Source: Rariloculus sp965263005
Lineage (GTDB): Bacteria > Pseudomonadota > Gammaproteobacteria > Steroidobacterales > Rariloculaceae
Length of the DNA: 64,000 nt
Direction: 5' to 3'
NCBI RefSeq assembly: GCF_965263005.1
Contig: NZ_OZ253579.1
Coordinates: 930,001 to 994,000 of the forward strand
Numbering within the stretch: position 1 is the first letter of the stretch; every line of letters begins with the position of its first letter. Shown here piece after piece: positions 17,363-25,329 of the stretch. The position numbers and the translations under genes were made by a program. The notes under the pieces are model-generated. The model ran no database searches. It saw only the letters and a list, made by a program, of their open reading frames with translations, and was not told where the DNA came from.

Positions 17363-17806
17363 TCATTGCGCATCGGCGCCTCCCGTCTCAGGCAGCCGCT
17401 CCCTCAGAGCGGCGGGCGTCAGTATGGGAACAGCGAACGAGTCCGCCAACGCCAGCAGATCGGCGTCGCCCGTCACGAGCGCATCCGCCCGTCCCACGAG
17501 CGCCAGCTCCAGAAACGGCCGGTCGAAGGTGTCGCGGCACTCGGGAACCGCGGGCGGATGGTCCGGGATGACGACCGTCTCGCAGCAGGGCAGATAGTCG
17601 TCGATCAGGTCTTCGCGTTCGGCGGCAGTCAAACCGAACTTCGGGTAGGCGAGCACGCGAAAAAACTCGGCGGTCGTGTCCCGGCTGGCGAGCGGCCGGA
17701 TACCGCCGGTCCGCCACGAGGCCCGAATCCAGGACACCGCCCCGGCAGGAAACAGGAGCGCCGACAGCAGCACGTTGGTGTCGAGCACCAGACGCGGGCG
17801 CGTCAT
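17363..17806 (-). CDS. PIN-domain toxin (putative endoribonuclease)
   Basis: A 147-residue PIN-family toxin. The acidic residues of the PIN fold are in LVLDTNVLLSAL, the conserved Glu in DTTAEFFRVL, and RADALVTGDADLLAL near the C-terminus. It belongs to the COG1569-like putative toxin group. It starts at ATG 17806, overlapping the stop of the AbrB-type antitoxin by four bases, so the two are translationally coupled. It lies convergent to aguB with a 70-bp gap. Expected activity is RNA cleavage, restrained by the antitoxin. Confidence 0.85.
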   Translation of the reverse strand: MTRPRLVLDTNVLLSALLFPAGAVSWIRASWRTGGIRPLASRDTTAEFFRVLAYPKFGLTAAEREDLIDDYLPCCETVVIPDHPPAVPECRDTFDRPFLELALVGRADALVTGDADLLALADSFAVPILTPAALRERLPETGGADAQ

Positions 17807-18027
17807 TCGACCGAGCGCGCCCAGGAGACTGCGTTGGCCACGTCGTTCTCGGACAGGCCGAGCTCGGCGAGTTTGGCTCGCACGGCATCGGCGCGGTTCA
17901 CGCGCACTGGTGTCAACACGATGCACCCGTTTTCTGCAACCACGTCAAAATACTCGGCGGCCTCCACGGCGGAGGTCACGGCCTTCGGCAGCGTGAGTTG
18001 GTTCTTGGAGGTGAGCTTGGCAAGCAT
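17803..18027 (-). CDS. AbrB/MazE-type antitoxin
   Basis: A 74-residue antitoxin with a swapped-hairpin AbrB-like N-terminus (MLAKLTSKNQLTLPKAV) that should bind DNA, and a helical C-terminus (VRAKLAELGLSENDV) expected to block the PIN toxin. ATG 18027 is chosen because AGGAGG stands 7 bases upstream. The open frame continues further upstream but only through degenerate repeat DNA. It is the first gene of the pair and probably represses its own promoter through the palindrome at 18045-18077. Confidence 0.85.
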   Translation of the reverse strand: MLAKLTSKNQLTLPKAVTSAVEAAEYFDVVAENGCIVLTPVRVNRADAVRAKLAELGLSENDVANAVSWARSVE

Positions 18028-18044
18028 GGATGTTCCTCCTGTCA

Positions 18045-18086
18045 AGAATGTAAGGAAACAATAATTCATTACATTCTGAACGACAA
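18045..18086 (-). promoter_or_regulatory. Promoter and palindromic operator of the PIN/AbrB pair
   Basis: On the minus strand TTGTCG (18081-18086) and TATTGT (18058-18063) are separated by 17 bases, a plausible sigma-70 promoter (four of six matches in each box). A perfect 9-bp inverted repeat, AGAATGTAA at 18045-18053 and TTACATTCT at 18069-18077, covers the spacer and the region just downstream of the -10. This arrangement fits autoregulation by the antitoxin. The palindrome is seen directly; the binding protein is inferred. Confidence 0.6.
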
Positions 18087-18155
18087 GGGGTGCCAGGCCA
18101 GATACGTCGATATCCTCGGGTAGAGCTGCACGATCCGGATCGGCAAGATCACCGT

Positions 18156-18314
18156 CCGGATGATCCACACGTCGAATCGCCGTCGGCTGCAATTTTCCGA
18201 TCGTCTCAAGTCTGCTATCGGTTCGTATCTCTTTCATTGAGCCGTTCTTCGTTGTCCGCAACGCCTCGCTCATCGAAACAGTGACGTGGAACGGCGTCAA
18301 CCCGAATGCCTACC
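18156..18314. repeat. Degenerate IS66-associated repeat, short copy (A)
   Basis: Two blocks here recur at 23712-24330. Block 1 (18156-18194) matches 23712-23750 at 36 of 39 positions. Block 2 (18202-18314) resembles 24216-24330 and ends in NGVNPNAY, a piece of an IS66 TnpC C-terminus on the plus strand. Here the blocks are 7 bases apart; in copy B they are separated by about 465 bp that holds a GFA gene. The minus strand here still encodes the first codons of that gene (RLETIGK against KLETTGG). Confidence 0.7.
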
Positions 18315-18511
18315 GAAAAACTGAACCATACCGGGTTTCCCGGAGGCTCCGAACCTTGAGAAACCGGAGCCATGCAACCGTCACACAATTGCTCCCCGTA
18401 GCTACGGGACCGCGCGGTGCGGTCGGTTCCGGATCGTATCGAGAACTACGATGCGCATTAGCACCGAAATGTGCGGGCCAGGCCGCCCGATTACAACCAG
18501 GAAATGTTCTG

Positions 18512-18517
18512 TATACT
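18512..18517 (+). promoter_or_regulatory. Possible -10 element upstream of the TonB receptor
   Basis: TATACT, directly preceded by TG, lies 94 bases before the receptor start. No convincing -35 sits at the usual distance. The rest of 18315-18610 shows no gene or repeat I can support. Confidence 0.25.
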
Positions 18518-18610
18518 CGGGGAGTTGTGGTCCGAGGACGTGGTGTTCGGTTCCTGTCGTACTTGCGGAATGCAACGACACCAACCCACACCGGAATAAC
18601 GGAGAACAAA

Positions 18611-21244
18611 ATGAAACTAAGAAAAAATCCGCTGGCCCATGCAGTCAGCGTCGCCACCGCCGCTGCGGGATCCTTCGTGCTTTATCCGGCCACGCAGGCG
18701 GTAGGCCAGGTAGCGGACGCGGACCTCGAGGAAGTCATCGTGACGGGTTCGCGGATTCGTCGGGCGGTTTCAGACGCTCCGAGTCCCCTCTCGGTCATCG
18801 ACCGGCTCGAGATCGATCTGTCCGGTTTGGAGAACGTCGCCGACGTGTTGCGCGGCACCACCTACAACAGTTTCGGCTCGTACCGCGAACGTTCCGGAAG
18901 CTCTGCCGGGCAGATCGCGCTGGTGAGTCTTCGCGGCCTCGGCTCGGATCGCACCGCCGTGTTGGTCAATGGCCGCCGCGTGCCGGGCAACCCCTTCACG
19001 GGCACCGCAGCGGTGGACCTGAACTCGATCCCGCTTGCCGCCATCGACCGTGTAGAGGTATTGACCGACAGCGCCTCCGCCGTGTACGGCGCTGACGCGA
19101 TCGGCGGTGTCATTAACGTCATCCTGCGCGACGACTATGACGGCGCCGAATTGGAGATCGGTTTCGAGTCGCCGGCGCGCGCTGGTGCGGATTCCGACCA
19201 TGCGAGCTTCGTGATCGGTACAAGCAGTGACAGGGGGAGTGCGCTGTTCACCGCAGAACTCTTCAGCCGCGATCCGATCTTCGATGGCGACCGCGACTAC
19301 AGCTCGGTGCAGATCAATGGTCCGAATCTCGGCGATACCATCGGCGTTTCGGCTGGGGGGAACACGGCGTTTCATCCCTGGTTCCTGGCAGCCACCGCGT
19401 TGGGAGACTGCCCAACTGATGTGTACGCGGGAGTGCTCAGCAATCCGTTCGGCGTTCCGGGAACCGCCTGCGGCTTCGGCTACGCGAACATCAGCGCGCA
19501 AACCGGTGGCCTCGACCGCGTCAGCACGTTTCTGGATGCGAGGTTCGAGTACACGCCGGGCCACGAGGTCTTCTTCGAGAACCGTTTCACGCGCATCGAG
19601 AGCTTCGGCCGTTACGCGCCGGCCGTCGGTTTCTTTGACGTCCCCGCCGATAGCCCGTACAACCCGTTCGACACCAGCGGGGAAAGCTATCCGTGGCCGA
19701 TGCTGGACGACGGTACGCCCGGCCCCTTCTCCATCTTTCATCGATTCGTTGGCCATGGCCCGCGCGACGCCGACACCGTTCGTTTCGAACTGGACAGTGT
19801 GCTCGGACTCTCCGGCAGCTTCGGCGAAAGTGACATCAACTACGAAGCCTATCTGCGTTCCTACCGCTACGACGGCGCGGAGGAGGGCGAAACTTACATC
19901 CTTCAGAGCCAGGTGGAGCTGGAAGTCAACCGGGGCGATTACAACCTGACCAATCCGCTGTCTCAGGACCCCGCCCATCTCGCCGCACTCGGCCGGATGG
20001 CCGCGACGCTGTATCGTGACATCGTCACCGATTACACCGCCGCCGGCTTCAGCCTTGATGGTTCCGCGTGGGATCTGCGTAACGGACCGGTCGGCTGGGC
20101 GGTCGGCGCGGAGACGGCTTCCGAAGACTATCTCGACGACTACGACGCCTTTCGCGAGGCCGAAAACATACTGGGGTCCGCGGGCAACAGCTCCGAAGGC
20201 GATCGCAGCCGCTGGGCCGTGTTCGGCGAACTCTCGATTCCGGTGGCCGAATCCGTGGACCTGAACGTGGCCGGTCGTTACGACGACTACGATGACTTCG
20301 GCACGGCATTTTCGCCGCAGCTCTCGGCCCGCTGGCAGGTGTCAGACCCTGTCGTCCTGCGTGCTTCCTGGGGTGAGGGCTTCAAGGCGCCGAACCTCAC
20401 GGAACTCTACGTGTCGCGCTCCCAGTCGTTCAACGATGTCCAGGACATCTACCGCTGCGAAGCGATCGGCATTGCCGAGGACGATTGCCCGTCGAACCAG
20501 GTGGAAAACTTCAGGAGCGGAAACCCGGACCTCGAGGCCGAGACTGCAGAGTCTTTCAATCTCGGGATCGTGATCGAACCGACGGAAAACCTGCAGATTT
20601 CGCTTGACCGGTTCGCGATAGAGATGGAGGACGGAGTTGACCTGCTTGGTTTCGAAACGGTCATCGAACTTGAGAACCGCGGCCAGTTGCCGGACGGAAT
20701 CGTGATCGAACGCGGCGCTTCAACGCAGCCCGGCGATCCCGGTACGCTTGTCTCGATCACGCGTCCTTTCACGAATCAGGCTCTGCTCACGGTCGAGGGA
20801 TACGATCTGCGCGCCAACTACGAGCACAGCTTTTCGGGGGGAAGCACTCTTGCCGCCGATCTGGAGCTGACGTACCTCACGAAGTTTGAGGAAGTACCGT
20901 CTGCGGCCGACGATCCCATCCGGTACATTCAAGAAGAGGCCACGGGCGCTCCCGCCGAGCGCGCCGTGGGAGTTTTGCGCTGGTCGCGCGATGTCTGGAC
21001 AGCGAACCTCATCTGGCACTATATCGGCGATCATGACGAAGGGGACTATGAAGCCCAGAGCACATGGGACCTGACCGTCGTCTGGGACGCGCCCTGGGGC
21101 GGGGATATCTCCGCGGGCGTTCGCAACCTGACCGATGAGGATCCGGTCACCGACCGCATCTCGGGGTATGACGCAGACTCCGTTTTGCCGCTCTACGACG
21201 TGACCGGACGCGTGCCGTTTCTCACGTACCGGCACGAGTTCTGA
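18611..21244 (+). CDS. TonB-dependent outer-membrane receptor
   Basis: An 877-residue outer-membrane active transporter. ATG 18611 has GGAG just upstream and begins a signal peptide (MKLRKNPLAHAVSVATAAAG). After it, LEEVIVTGSRIRR is the TonB-box-like start, and the plug domain follows with GQIALVSLRGLGSDRTAVLVNG and ASAVYGADAIGGVINV. The beta-barrel continues to a terminal aromatic strand ending in RHEF. No substrate can be assigned. The 2OG-oxygenase and methyltransferase genes follow after 86 bp that contain a strong hairpin, so they may form a uptake-linked unit. Confidence 0.92.
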   Translation: MKLRKNPLAHAVSVATAAAGSFVLYPATQAVGQVADADLEEVIVTGSRIRRAVSDAPSPLSVIDRLEIDLSGLENVADVLRGTTYNSFGSYRERSGSSAGQIALVSLRGLGSDRTAVLVNGRRVPGNPFTGTAAVDLNSIPLAAIDRVEVLTDSASAVYGADAIGGVINVILRDDYDGAELEIGFESPARAGADSDHASFVIGTSSDRGSALFTAELFSRDPIFDGDRDYSSVQINGPNLGDTIGVSAGGNTAFHPWFLAATALGDCPTDVYAGVLSNPFGVPGTACGFGYANISAQTGGLDRVSTFLDARFEYTPGHEVFFENRFTRIESFGRYAPAVGFFDVPADSPYNPFDTSGESYPWPMLDDGTPGPFSIFHRFVGHGPRDADTVRFELDSVLGLSGSFGESDINYEAYLRSYRYDGAEEGETYILQSQVELEVNRGDYNLTNPLSQDPAHLAALGRMAATLYRDIVTDYTAAGFSLDGSAWDLRNGPVGWAVGAETASEDYLDDYDAFREAENILGSAGNSSEGDRSRWAVFGELSIPVAESVDLNVAGRYDDYDDFGTAFSPQLSARWQVSDPVVLRASWGEGFKAPNLTELYVSRSQSFNDVQDIYRCEAIGIAEDDCPSNQVENFRSGNPDLEAETAESFNLGIVIEPTENLQISLDRFAIEMEDGVDLLGFETVIELENRGQLPDGIVIERGASTQPGDPGTLVSITRPFTNQALLTVEGYDLRANYEHSFSGGSTLAADLELTYLTKFEEVPSAADDPIRYIQEEATGAPAERAVGVLRWSRDVWTANLIWHYIGDHDEGDYEAQSTWDLTVVWDAPWGGDISAGVRNLTDEDPVTDRISGYDADSVLPLYDVTGRVPFLTYRHEF

Positions 21245-21277
21245 CGCTGGGCAGCGGGGGAGAGGACGGATCTTTCG

Positions 21278-21315
21278 GACGGGGCATCGGGCGATTCGAA
21301 GCTCGATGCCCCGTC
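21278..21315 (+). terminator. Perfect 12-bp stem-loop after the TonB receptor gene
   Basis: GACGGGGCATCG (21278-21289) and CGATGCCCCGTC (21304-21315) are exact inverted repeats with a 14-base loop. It begins 33 bases after the receptor stop and ends 15 bases before the next ATG. There is no T-run, so it may be an mRNA 3'-end stabiliser or a partial terminator that sets receptor expression above the downstream genes. Confidence 0.5.
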
Positions 21316-21330
21316 GCCTGACAGGACGCG

Positions 21331-21990
21331 ATGACCACGCTTAACCGTCTTTGGGCGACACCGTTCTACCGTAACCGCTCCTCCGCGGATCGAGCCAACA
21401 CGCTGCGCGATTACATCCTCGCGAACGAGGACGACGCCCGGCGCAAACAGGATTCGCCGCAGCGTGCACATCCGGGCGTGTTCGAGAGCCGGTTCGACTT
21501 TCTTGAGTGGCCGGATCCTGCAGTCAGCGAGCTCAAGCAGTTTCTGCAAGGCCACTTGGGGCACGTCGTCAAGGATGCCTGCGGGCTGGATGACGCTGCC
21601 ATGCAGGCGCTTCGCTTCAACAGCCATAGCTGGTTCCATGTGACCCGCAAGGGCGGCTTCTTCCAGAATCACAACCACCCGCTTGCGTCGTGGAGCCTCG
21701 TCTACTGTGTCGATCCGGGCGACGCCGAACCGCCGAACGAATTCGAGGCCGGGCATCTCGTACTCCAGGACCCGCGCGCCATGGCGAGCATGTATCTCGA
21801 CACTGCCAATCGGCACATGGTCAGGGATTTCTCGTTCGACGCCGTGCGCTTGCGGCCCCGGACAGGGGACGTACTGATCTTTCCTTCCTATATACGGCAC
21901 TCGGTGGAACCCTACGGCGGAACGGCGCCGCGCATCACCGTAGCCGCCAACTACTGGTTTGAGACCTTTGAGGGCGTGAAAAGGGGATGA
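21331..21990 (+). CDS. Putative 2OG-Fe(II) oxygenase (TIGR02466-like)
   Basis: A 219-residue protein of the putative 2-oxoglutarate/Fe(II) oxygenase family often found beside TonB receptors. It opens LNRLWATPFYRNR and has SHSWFHVTRKGGFFQNHNHPLASWSLVY (quoted as FFQNHNHPLASWS), providing the first iron-ligand His, then FPSYIRHSVEPYGG with the second His, and an Arg in APRITVAANYW for 2OG binding. Substrate unknown. It overlaps the methyltransferase start by ATGA. Confidence 0.75.
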   Translation: MTTLNRLWATPFYRNRSSADRANTLRDYILANEDDARRKQDSPQRAHPGVFESRFDFLEWPDPAVSELKQFLQGHLGHVVKDACGLDDAAMQALRFNSHSWFHVTRKGGFFQNHNHPLASWSLVYCVDPGDAEPPNEFEAGHLVLQDPRAMASMYLDTANRHMVRDFSFDAVRLRPRTGDVLIFPSYIRHSVEPYGGTAPRITVAANYWFETFEGVKRG

Positions 21991-22973
21991 AGGGCCGCTG
22001 GAGCCCCGCGCAGTGGACCCGCTACTGGCAGAGTGGCACCGTCACGACCTTCCATGGCCGCTTCGCGAACAACTACGACGGTGTCGTGCGCAGCCAGTGG
22101 CACGGCATCTTCGACCGGCTGCCGGCGGGCGCCGAAATAGTCGATCTCGGCACCGGCAACGGAGCCATCGCGATCCTCGCGGCGCGCTACAGTCATCGTC
22201 GTCACCGTGACTTCGAGATCACGGCGGTCGACTTCGCGGACATCGATCCGGCGCGGCAACTCTCCGGCAAGGCGGCTGCCCGGCACTTGCCCCGCATCCG
22301 CTTCCTCGGAAGCACGCGCATCGAGCGGACGACATTGCCCGACAGCACGCTCGATCTCGCCATGAGCCAGTTCGGGTTCGAGTATGCACCGGCCGACGAG
22401 GCGGTCGCAGAAGTCGACCGGATTCTCAAGCGTGCCGGCGGCCTCTTCGCTGCCATGGTCCACCACGCCGACTCCGCCATCGTACGCCAGGCTAAGGACG
22501 GCATCGCCCAGGTTGCCATCTGCGAGCAATCCGGTCTCAAGGGGTTGATTCGCGACCTGCATCAGCGTCTCGACAGGCTCAAGAAACTTGGCCGGGATGC
22601 CACGAAAGACAACCGGGCGATTGCACTGCGAACCGAAATCAACGAGCGGCTCGCGCAATTGAATCGCGCCAGCGACCGCTCTAACGATCCCGGTCTGATG
22701 ACATTGTTTGTCCGCCAATTAATGTCAACCTTCGATCCCTCGGTGGCCGGAGGACTTTCCGTCGACAGAAAATTGAAAATGCTCCAGGACGCGGCGGCCG
22801 AGACGGAAGCCTATCGGCAGCGGATGCAAGACCTGGTTTCGTGCGCGCTGGACGATGCCCAAATCGATGCCTTGGTCAGCAAGCTTGCCGATGCAGGATT
22901 CTCAATTGAGCAGTCGCAACCGTTCGTGTTCGAGGGCGCCCACTTTTGCCAGGCGTTGCTGGCCAGCCGGTAG
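21987..22973 (+). CDS. SAM-dependent class I methyltransferase
   Basis: A 328-residue Rossmann-fold methyltransferase. Motif I is EIVDLGTGNGAIAILAA (about residues 50-66), an acidic residue follows in ITAVDFADIDPA, and motif IV is LDLAMSQFGFEYAPADEA. A long helical insertion (about residues 170-270) rich in Arg and Leu precedes the C-terminal strand. The start overlaps the stop of the 2OG-oxygenase gene, so the two are probably co-translated and may modify the same small molecule or peptide. Target unknown. Confidence 0.8.
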   Translation: MKGRWSPAQWTRYWQSGTVTTFHGRFANNYDGVVRSQWHGIFDRLPAGAEIVDLGTGNGAIAILAARYSHRRHRDFEITAVDFADIDPARQLSGKAAARHLPRIRFLGSTRIERTTLPDSTLDLAMSQFGFEYAPADEAVAEVDRILKRAGGLFAAMVHHADSAIVRQAKDGIAQVAICEQSGLKGLIRDLHQRLDRLKKLGRDATKDNRAIALRTEINERLAQLNRASDRSNDPGLMTLFVRQLMSTFDPSVAGGLSVDRKLKMLQDAAAETEAYRQRMQDLVSCALDDAQIDALVSKLADAGFSIEQSQPFVFEGAHFCQALLASR

Positions 22974-23015
22974 CGAAGTTCAGGCAAGAAGCCGCGGACA
23001 GACAGGAGCAGAACA

Positions 23016-23225
23016 TTGCGCTTTGTGAACGCCGAGGAACTCGAAGCCGGGCTGCCGGACATTCTGGCGTCACCCAGGGACGAAGGGGCGGTCGTGATGA
23101 TTGTCCGCCGCCCGGATACGAACAAACGCGAAGTGGTCGAATCAGGCGAGCTGGATGCCGTCGAGGGGCTCGCCGCACTGCCGTACAAGCCATACAATTT
23201 TTCTGAACGCGCCCCTGGGCCTTGA
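23016..23225 (+). pseudogene. Truncated MOSC-domain protein N-terminus
   Basis: A 69-codon frame with AGGAG 7 bases before a TTG start. MRFVNAEELEAGLPDIL, then VVMIVRRPDTNKREVV and ELDAVEGL, resembles the N-terminal strand region of MOSC-domain proteins, which normally run on through EGLVGD for another hundred or more residues. Here the similarity stops after EGL and the frame ends 18 codons later. It looks like a gene remnant, although a genuine small protein cannot be excluded. Confidence 0.5.
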
Positions 23226-23241
23226 ACCTGAAGAAGATATT

Positions 23242-23577
23242 TTGACTCCGCAGAAAAAGCCGGCGCCGCGGATCCAATGGGACGGCACGACCTGGTTCGT
23301 TCACTTGCCCGTGGAGGACGGCAACTCCCTTGAAGCGAAATGGAAACCCGGGCTGACCTATGTTGTGCGCATCAGGGAGGCCGGGACGGAGCCGTGGAGT
23401 TTCGGGTTCGAGACGCCGCTCACGCACTTCTCCTTCGCCGACATGAAGCCCGACACGGAGTACGAGGTGAAGGTTTGCGCCAAGAACGCTGCCGGAGAAG
23501 GCGAACCGCAACTGATCCGCGTGCGTACCAACCCGACCGGGAACACGGACAACGTCATCCCGTTTCCCAAGCGCTGA
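23242..23577 (+). CDS. Fibronectin type III-like domain protein
   Basis: About 111 residues, one FN3-like beta-sandwich: WKPGLTYVVRIREAG, LTHFSFADMKPDTEYEVKV and AKNAAGEGEPQLIRVRTN are the characteristic strands. The C-terminus (NVIPFPKR) is a common tail of small soluble proteins. TTG 23242 is a tentative start; the frame is open further upstream through the MOSC remnant in another phase, with no ATG close by, so this may also be the 3' end of a longer damaged gene. No signal peptide is seen. Confidence 0.5.
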   Translation: MTPQKKPAPRIQWDGTTWFVHLPVEDGNSLEAKWKPGLTYVVRIREAGTEPWSFGFETPLTHFSFADMKPDTEYEVKVCAKNAAGEGEPQLIRVRTNPTGNTDNVIPFPKR

Positions 23578-23711
23578 ATCAGGTCACCGGGGCCGGTGCG
23601 CTTGGCGTTTCAGGTAAAGACCTTCATGCCAACGGTTCGGGCGGGCGAAACCGCGTCAGCAGCTCGCGCGATGATGCTTGCCGTGTCAGGGAAGTTTCAA
23701 CTCCGGAAAGC

Positions 23712-24330
23712 CCGGATGATCCACATCTCGAATCGCCGTCGGCTGCGATTCGCCCGTGAGACGGTGGGCGTCGCTCTCCAAGGTCTACGGCGTTATCGAC
23801 CGGTCTTCCGAGGACGTGGACATCACGCCGAACCTCATCTGGCACCACGTCTTGTCGGCAGGCCATCGGTCAGCTCGTAGTAATCGCTTTTGTCGTCCGT
23901 GTATATGTGTTCAACAGCTTCCAAACCGGTGGGTCCGTCCAGCGTCCCGGCCATGATGCTGACATGTTCCTCGGCCTTGGGAAGCCAGAACAGGCTGGAA
24001 CCGCAACGCCTGCAAAACCCGCGGGACGCAGATTTCGAGGAGGCGAACCATTCAAGACTCTTGCCGCTATCAATCGCGAGCGCGTTCTTCGGCACGGCGG
24101 CGGCTGCGACGAAGTGGCCGCTGGTCCGCCGGCACTGACGGCAGTGGCAATAGACGATGGACCGTAACGGGCCCTTGACACGGTAGCGCACACCGCCGCA
24201 AAGGCAACCGCCGGTCGTCTCAAGCTTGTTTGCCGTTCCCATCTTTCGCATTGTGCAGCTTCTTGTTGTCCGCATCGCCTCGCTTGTCGCAACAGCGAAA
24301 TTAAACGGCGTCAACCCGAATGCCTACCTG
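23712..24330. repeat. Degenerate IS66-associated repeat, long copy (B), enclosing the GFA gene
   Basis: Block 1 (23712-23750) and block 2 (24216-24330) are the same sequences found almost adjacent at 18156-18314. Between them lies the GFA gene on the minus strand. The simplest reading is that copy A lost an internal segment of a shared ancestor. Bases 23578-23711 show nothing else I can support. Confidence 0.65.
23835..24242 (-). CDS. GFA (glutathione-dependent formaldehyde-activating)-type zinc protein
   Basis: A 135-residue GFA-family protein with the standard zinc-binding cysteines: GGCLCGGVRYRV, YCHCRQCRRTSGH and GFCRRCGSSLFW. The end (EHIYTDDKSDYYELTDGLP) is typical of the family. ATG 24242 (MGTANKLETTGG) is the likely start; an ATG three codons upstream is possible. 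The open frame extends further upstream only through IS66-derived repeat DNA. Members are often annotated as formaldehyde-activating or centromere-V-like enzymes, but most have no proven reaction. Confidence 0.85.
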   Translation of the reverse strand: MGTANKLETTGGCLCGGVRYRVKGPLRSIVYCHCRQCRRTSGHFVAAAAVPKNALAIDSGKSLEWFASSKSASRGFCRRCGSSLFWLPKAEEHVSIMAGTLDGPTGLEAVEHIYTDDKSDYYELTDGLPTRRGAR

Positions 24331-24402
24331 AAAGCCACGTTCGAAGTCGTTGCCTGCGCCGATCCATCCTTGGACATCGATCCGCTGATGCCCCGCGCCT
24401 TC
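24280..24402 (+). pseudogene. IS66 TnpC C-terminal remnant
   Basis: The plus strand reads ATAKLNGVNPNAYLKATFE and then DPSLDIDPLMP, matching the extreme C-terminus of IS66 transposases (compare ETAKMNAVNPHAYLKATLK in the TnpC at 32440). No upstream transposase sequence remains. Bases 24403-24489 show nothing else. Confidence 0.7.
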
Positions 24403-24489
24403 ACGCCAACATCAAGCTCAAATCCAGGTGGTGTAGTCACAGCGCTTGAGCACGTTCCAAATGAGGCAACGTCTTTGGCCATGGGAGGT

Positions 24490-25329
24490 TCAACGTGAGG
24501 CTCCGCTGATCCTCGCGTAGGGCACTGACCACATGACATCGCCGCATTTGACGCGGGCGCGCTTGGGGTTCATGCGCACGATCGTGCCTGTCCGAAGTTT
24601 TCCGCGGGCGATGAAGGCGACGGCATCGCCGGTGCGGAACATCGTCCTGGCGGCCTCCCGCGTTCTGCGCGCCTCGTCGCTTTCGGGCGCGCACGACTTC
24701 GGTATCGCGCCGAGCCGCCGAGCGGTCGCCTTCCAGGCCGGGCCGTGGCCGGCTGCGGAGCCTGCGAGCGCGTGGGCGATCTCGTGCAGGATGGTGTCGG
24801 TTACCGCGCCCGGCGCTCCGTTCACGGCATGCGCTCGGCTGAGAAGGATCAGTTTCTGCCGCGCACGGCATTCGCCCAGTTTTTTCCGTGCGGCGCTAAA
24901 GCGAAGTGTCCACTCGTTCAGGCCGTGCTGATCCATGAGTTCGCGCGCCCGGGCAGCAACTTCCTTGAGCCGCTTCGCGCGTTCCTTTCGGTTTTCCGCC
25001 GTCGAACTGCAAAGGTGTTCGAGTCCGGTGTAGGGCACGACCCCAACGCCGTTGCCGCAACGCACCCTGGCGCGCTTCGGGTTGAGTTTCTCCACCGTGC
25101 CGGCCAGCGTGCCGCGGTCGGCGGTCATGAACCGCACCCGGTCGCCGACCTCGAACAGAACCTGCGCGTCCTCCGTGCGGGTCGTGCCTGCACAATACTT
25201 GGAACCAGTCACAGCTTCACCAATCCCTGATGAGTTGAAGTCTACTGCGCCGGACCGCGTCCTTGAAACCGGGCTGTCACCCCCCGAGGGTTGCATCGCG
25301 TTTTCCACCGCTTGGCTACGAGTGCTCAC
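24490..25329 (-). CDS. SprT-like zinc metallopeptidase flanked by two copies of a small beta domain
   Basis: A 279-residue protein. The central SprT-like (Spartan/WSS1-type) domain has ILHEIAHALAG with the HExxH zinc motif and GHGPAWKATARRL with the third His. On each side is a copy of the same ~45-residue module: GDRVRFMTADRGTLAGTVEKLNPKRARVRCG (about 60-105, quoted as EKLNPKRARVRCG) and TGDAVAFIARGKLRTG with RMNPKRARVKCG (about 232-276). The GTG start shares a GTGA overlap with the upstream GIY-YIG gene. SprT relatives cleave DNA-protein crosslinks; this role is inferred. Confidence 0.8.
   Translation of the reverse strand: MSTRSQAVENAMQPSGGDSPVSRTRSGAVDFNSSGIGEAVTGSKYCAGTTRTEDAQVLFEVGDRVRFMTADRGTLAGTVEKLNPKRARVRCGNGVGVVPYTGLEHLCSSTAENRKERAKRLKEVAARARELMDQHGLNEWTLRFSAARKKLGECRARQKLILLSRAHAVNGAPGAVTDTILHEIAHALAGSAAGHGPAWKATARRLGAIPKSCAPESDEARRTREAARTMFRTGDAVAFIARGKLRTGTIVRMNPKRARVKCGDVMWSVPYARISGASR

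Noticed and set aside
17803..18300. 165-codon version of the antitoxin
   Set aside because: The extra 91 codons run through repeat copy A; a strong Shine-Dalgarno and the AbrB start at 18027 define the real gene.
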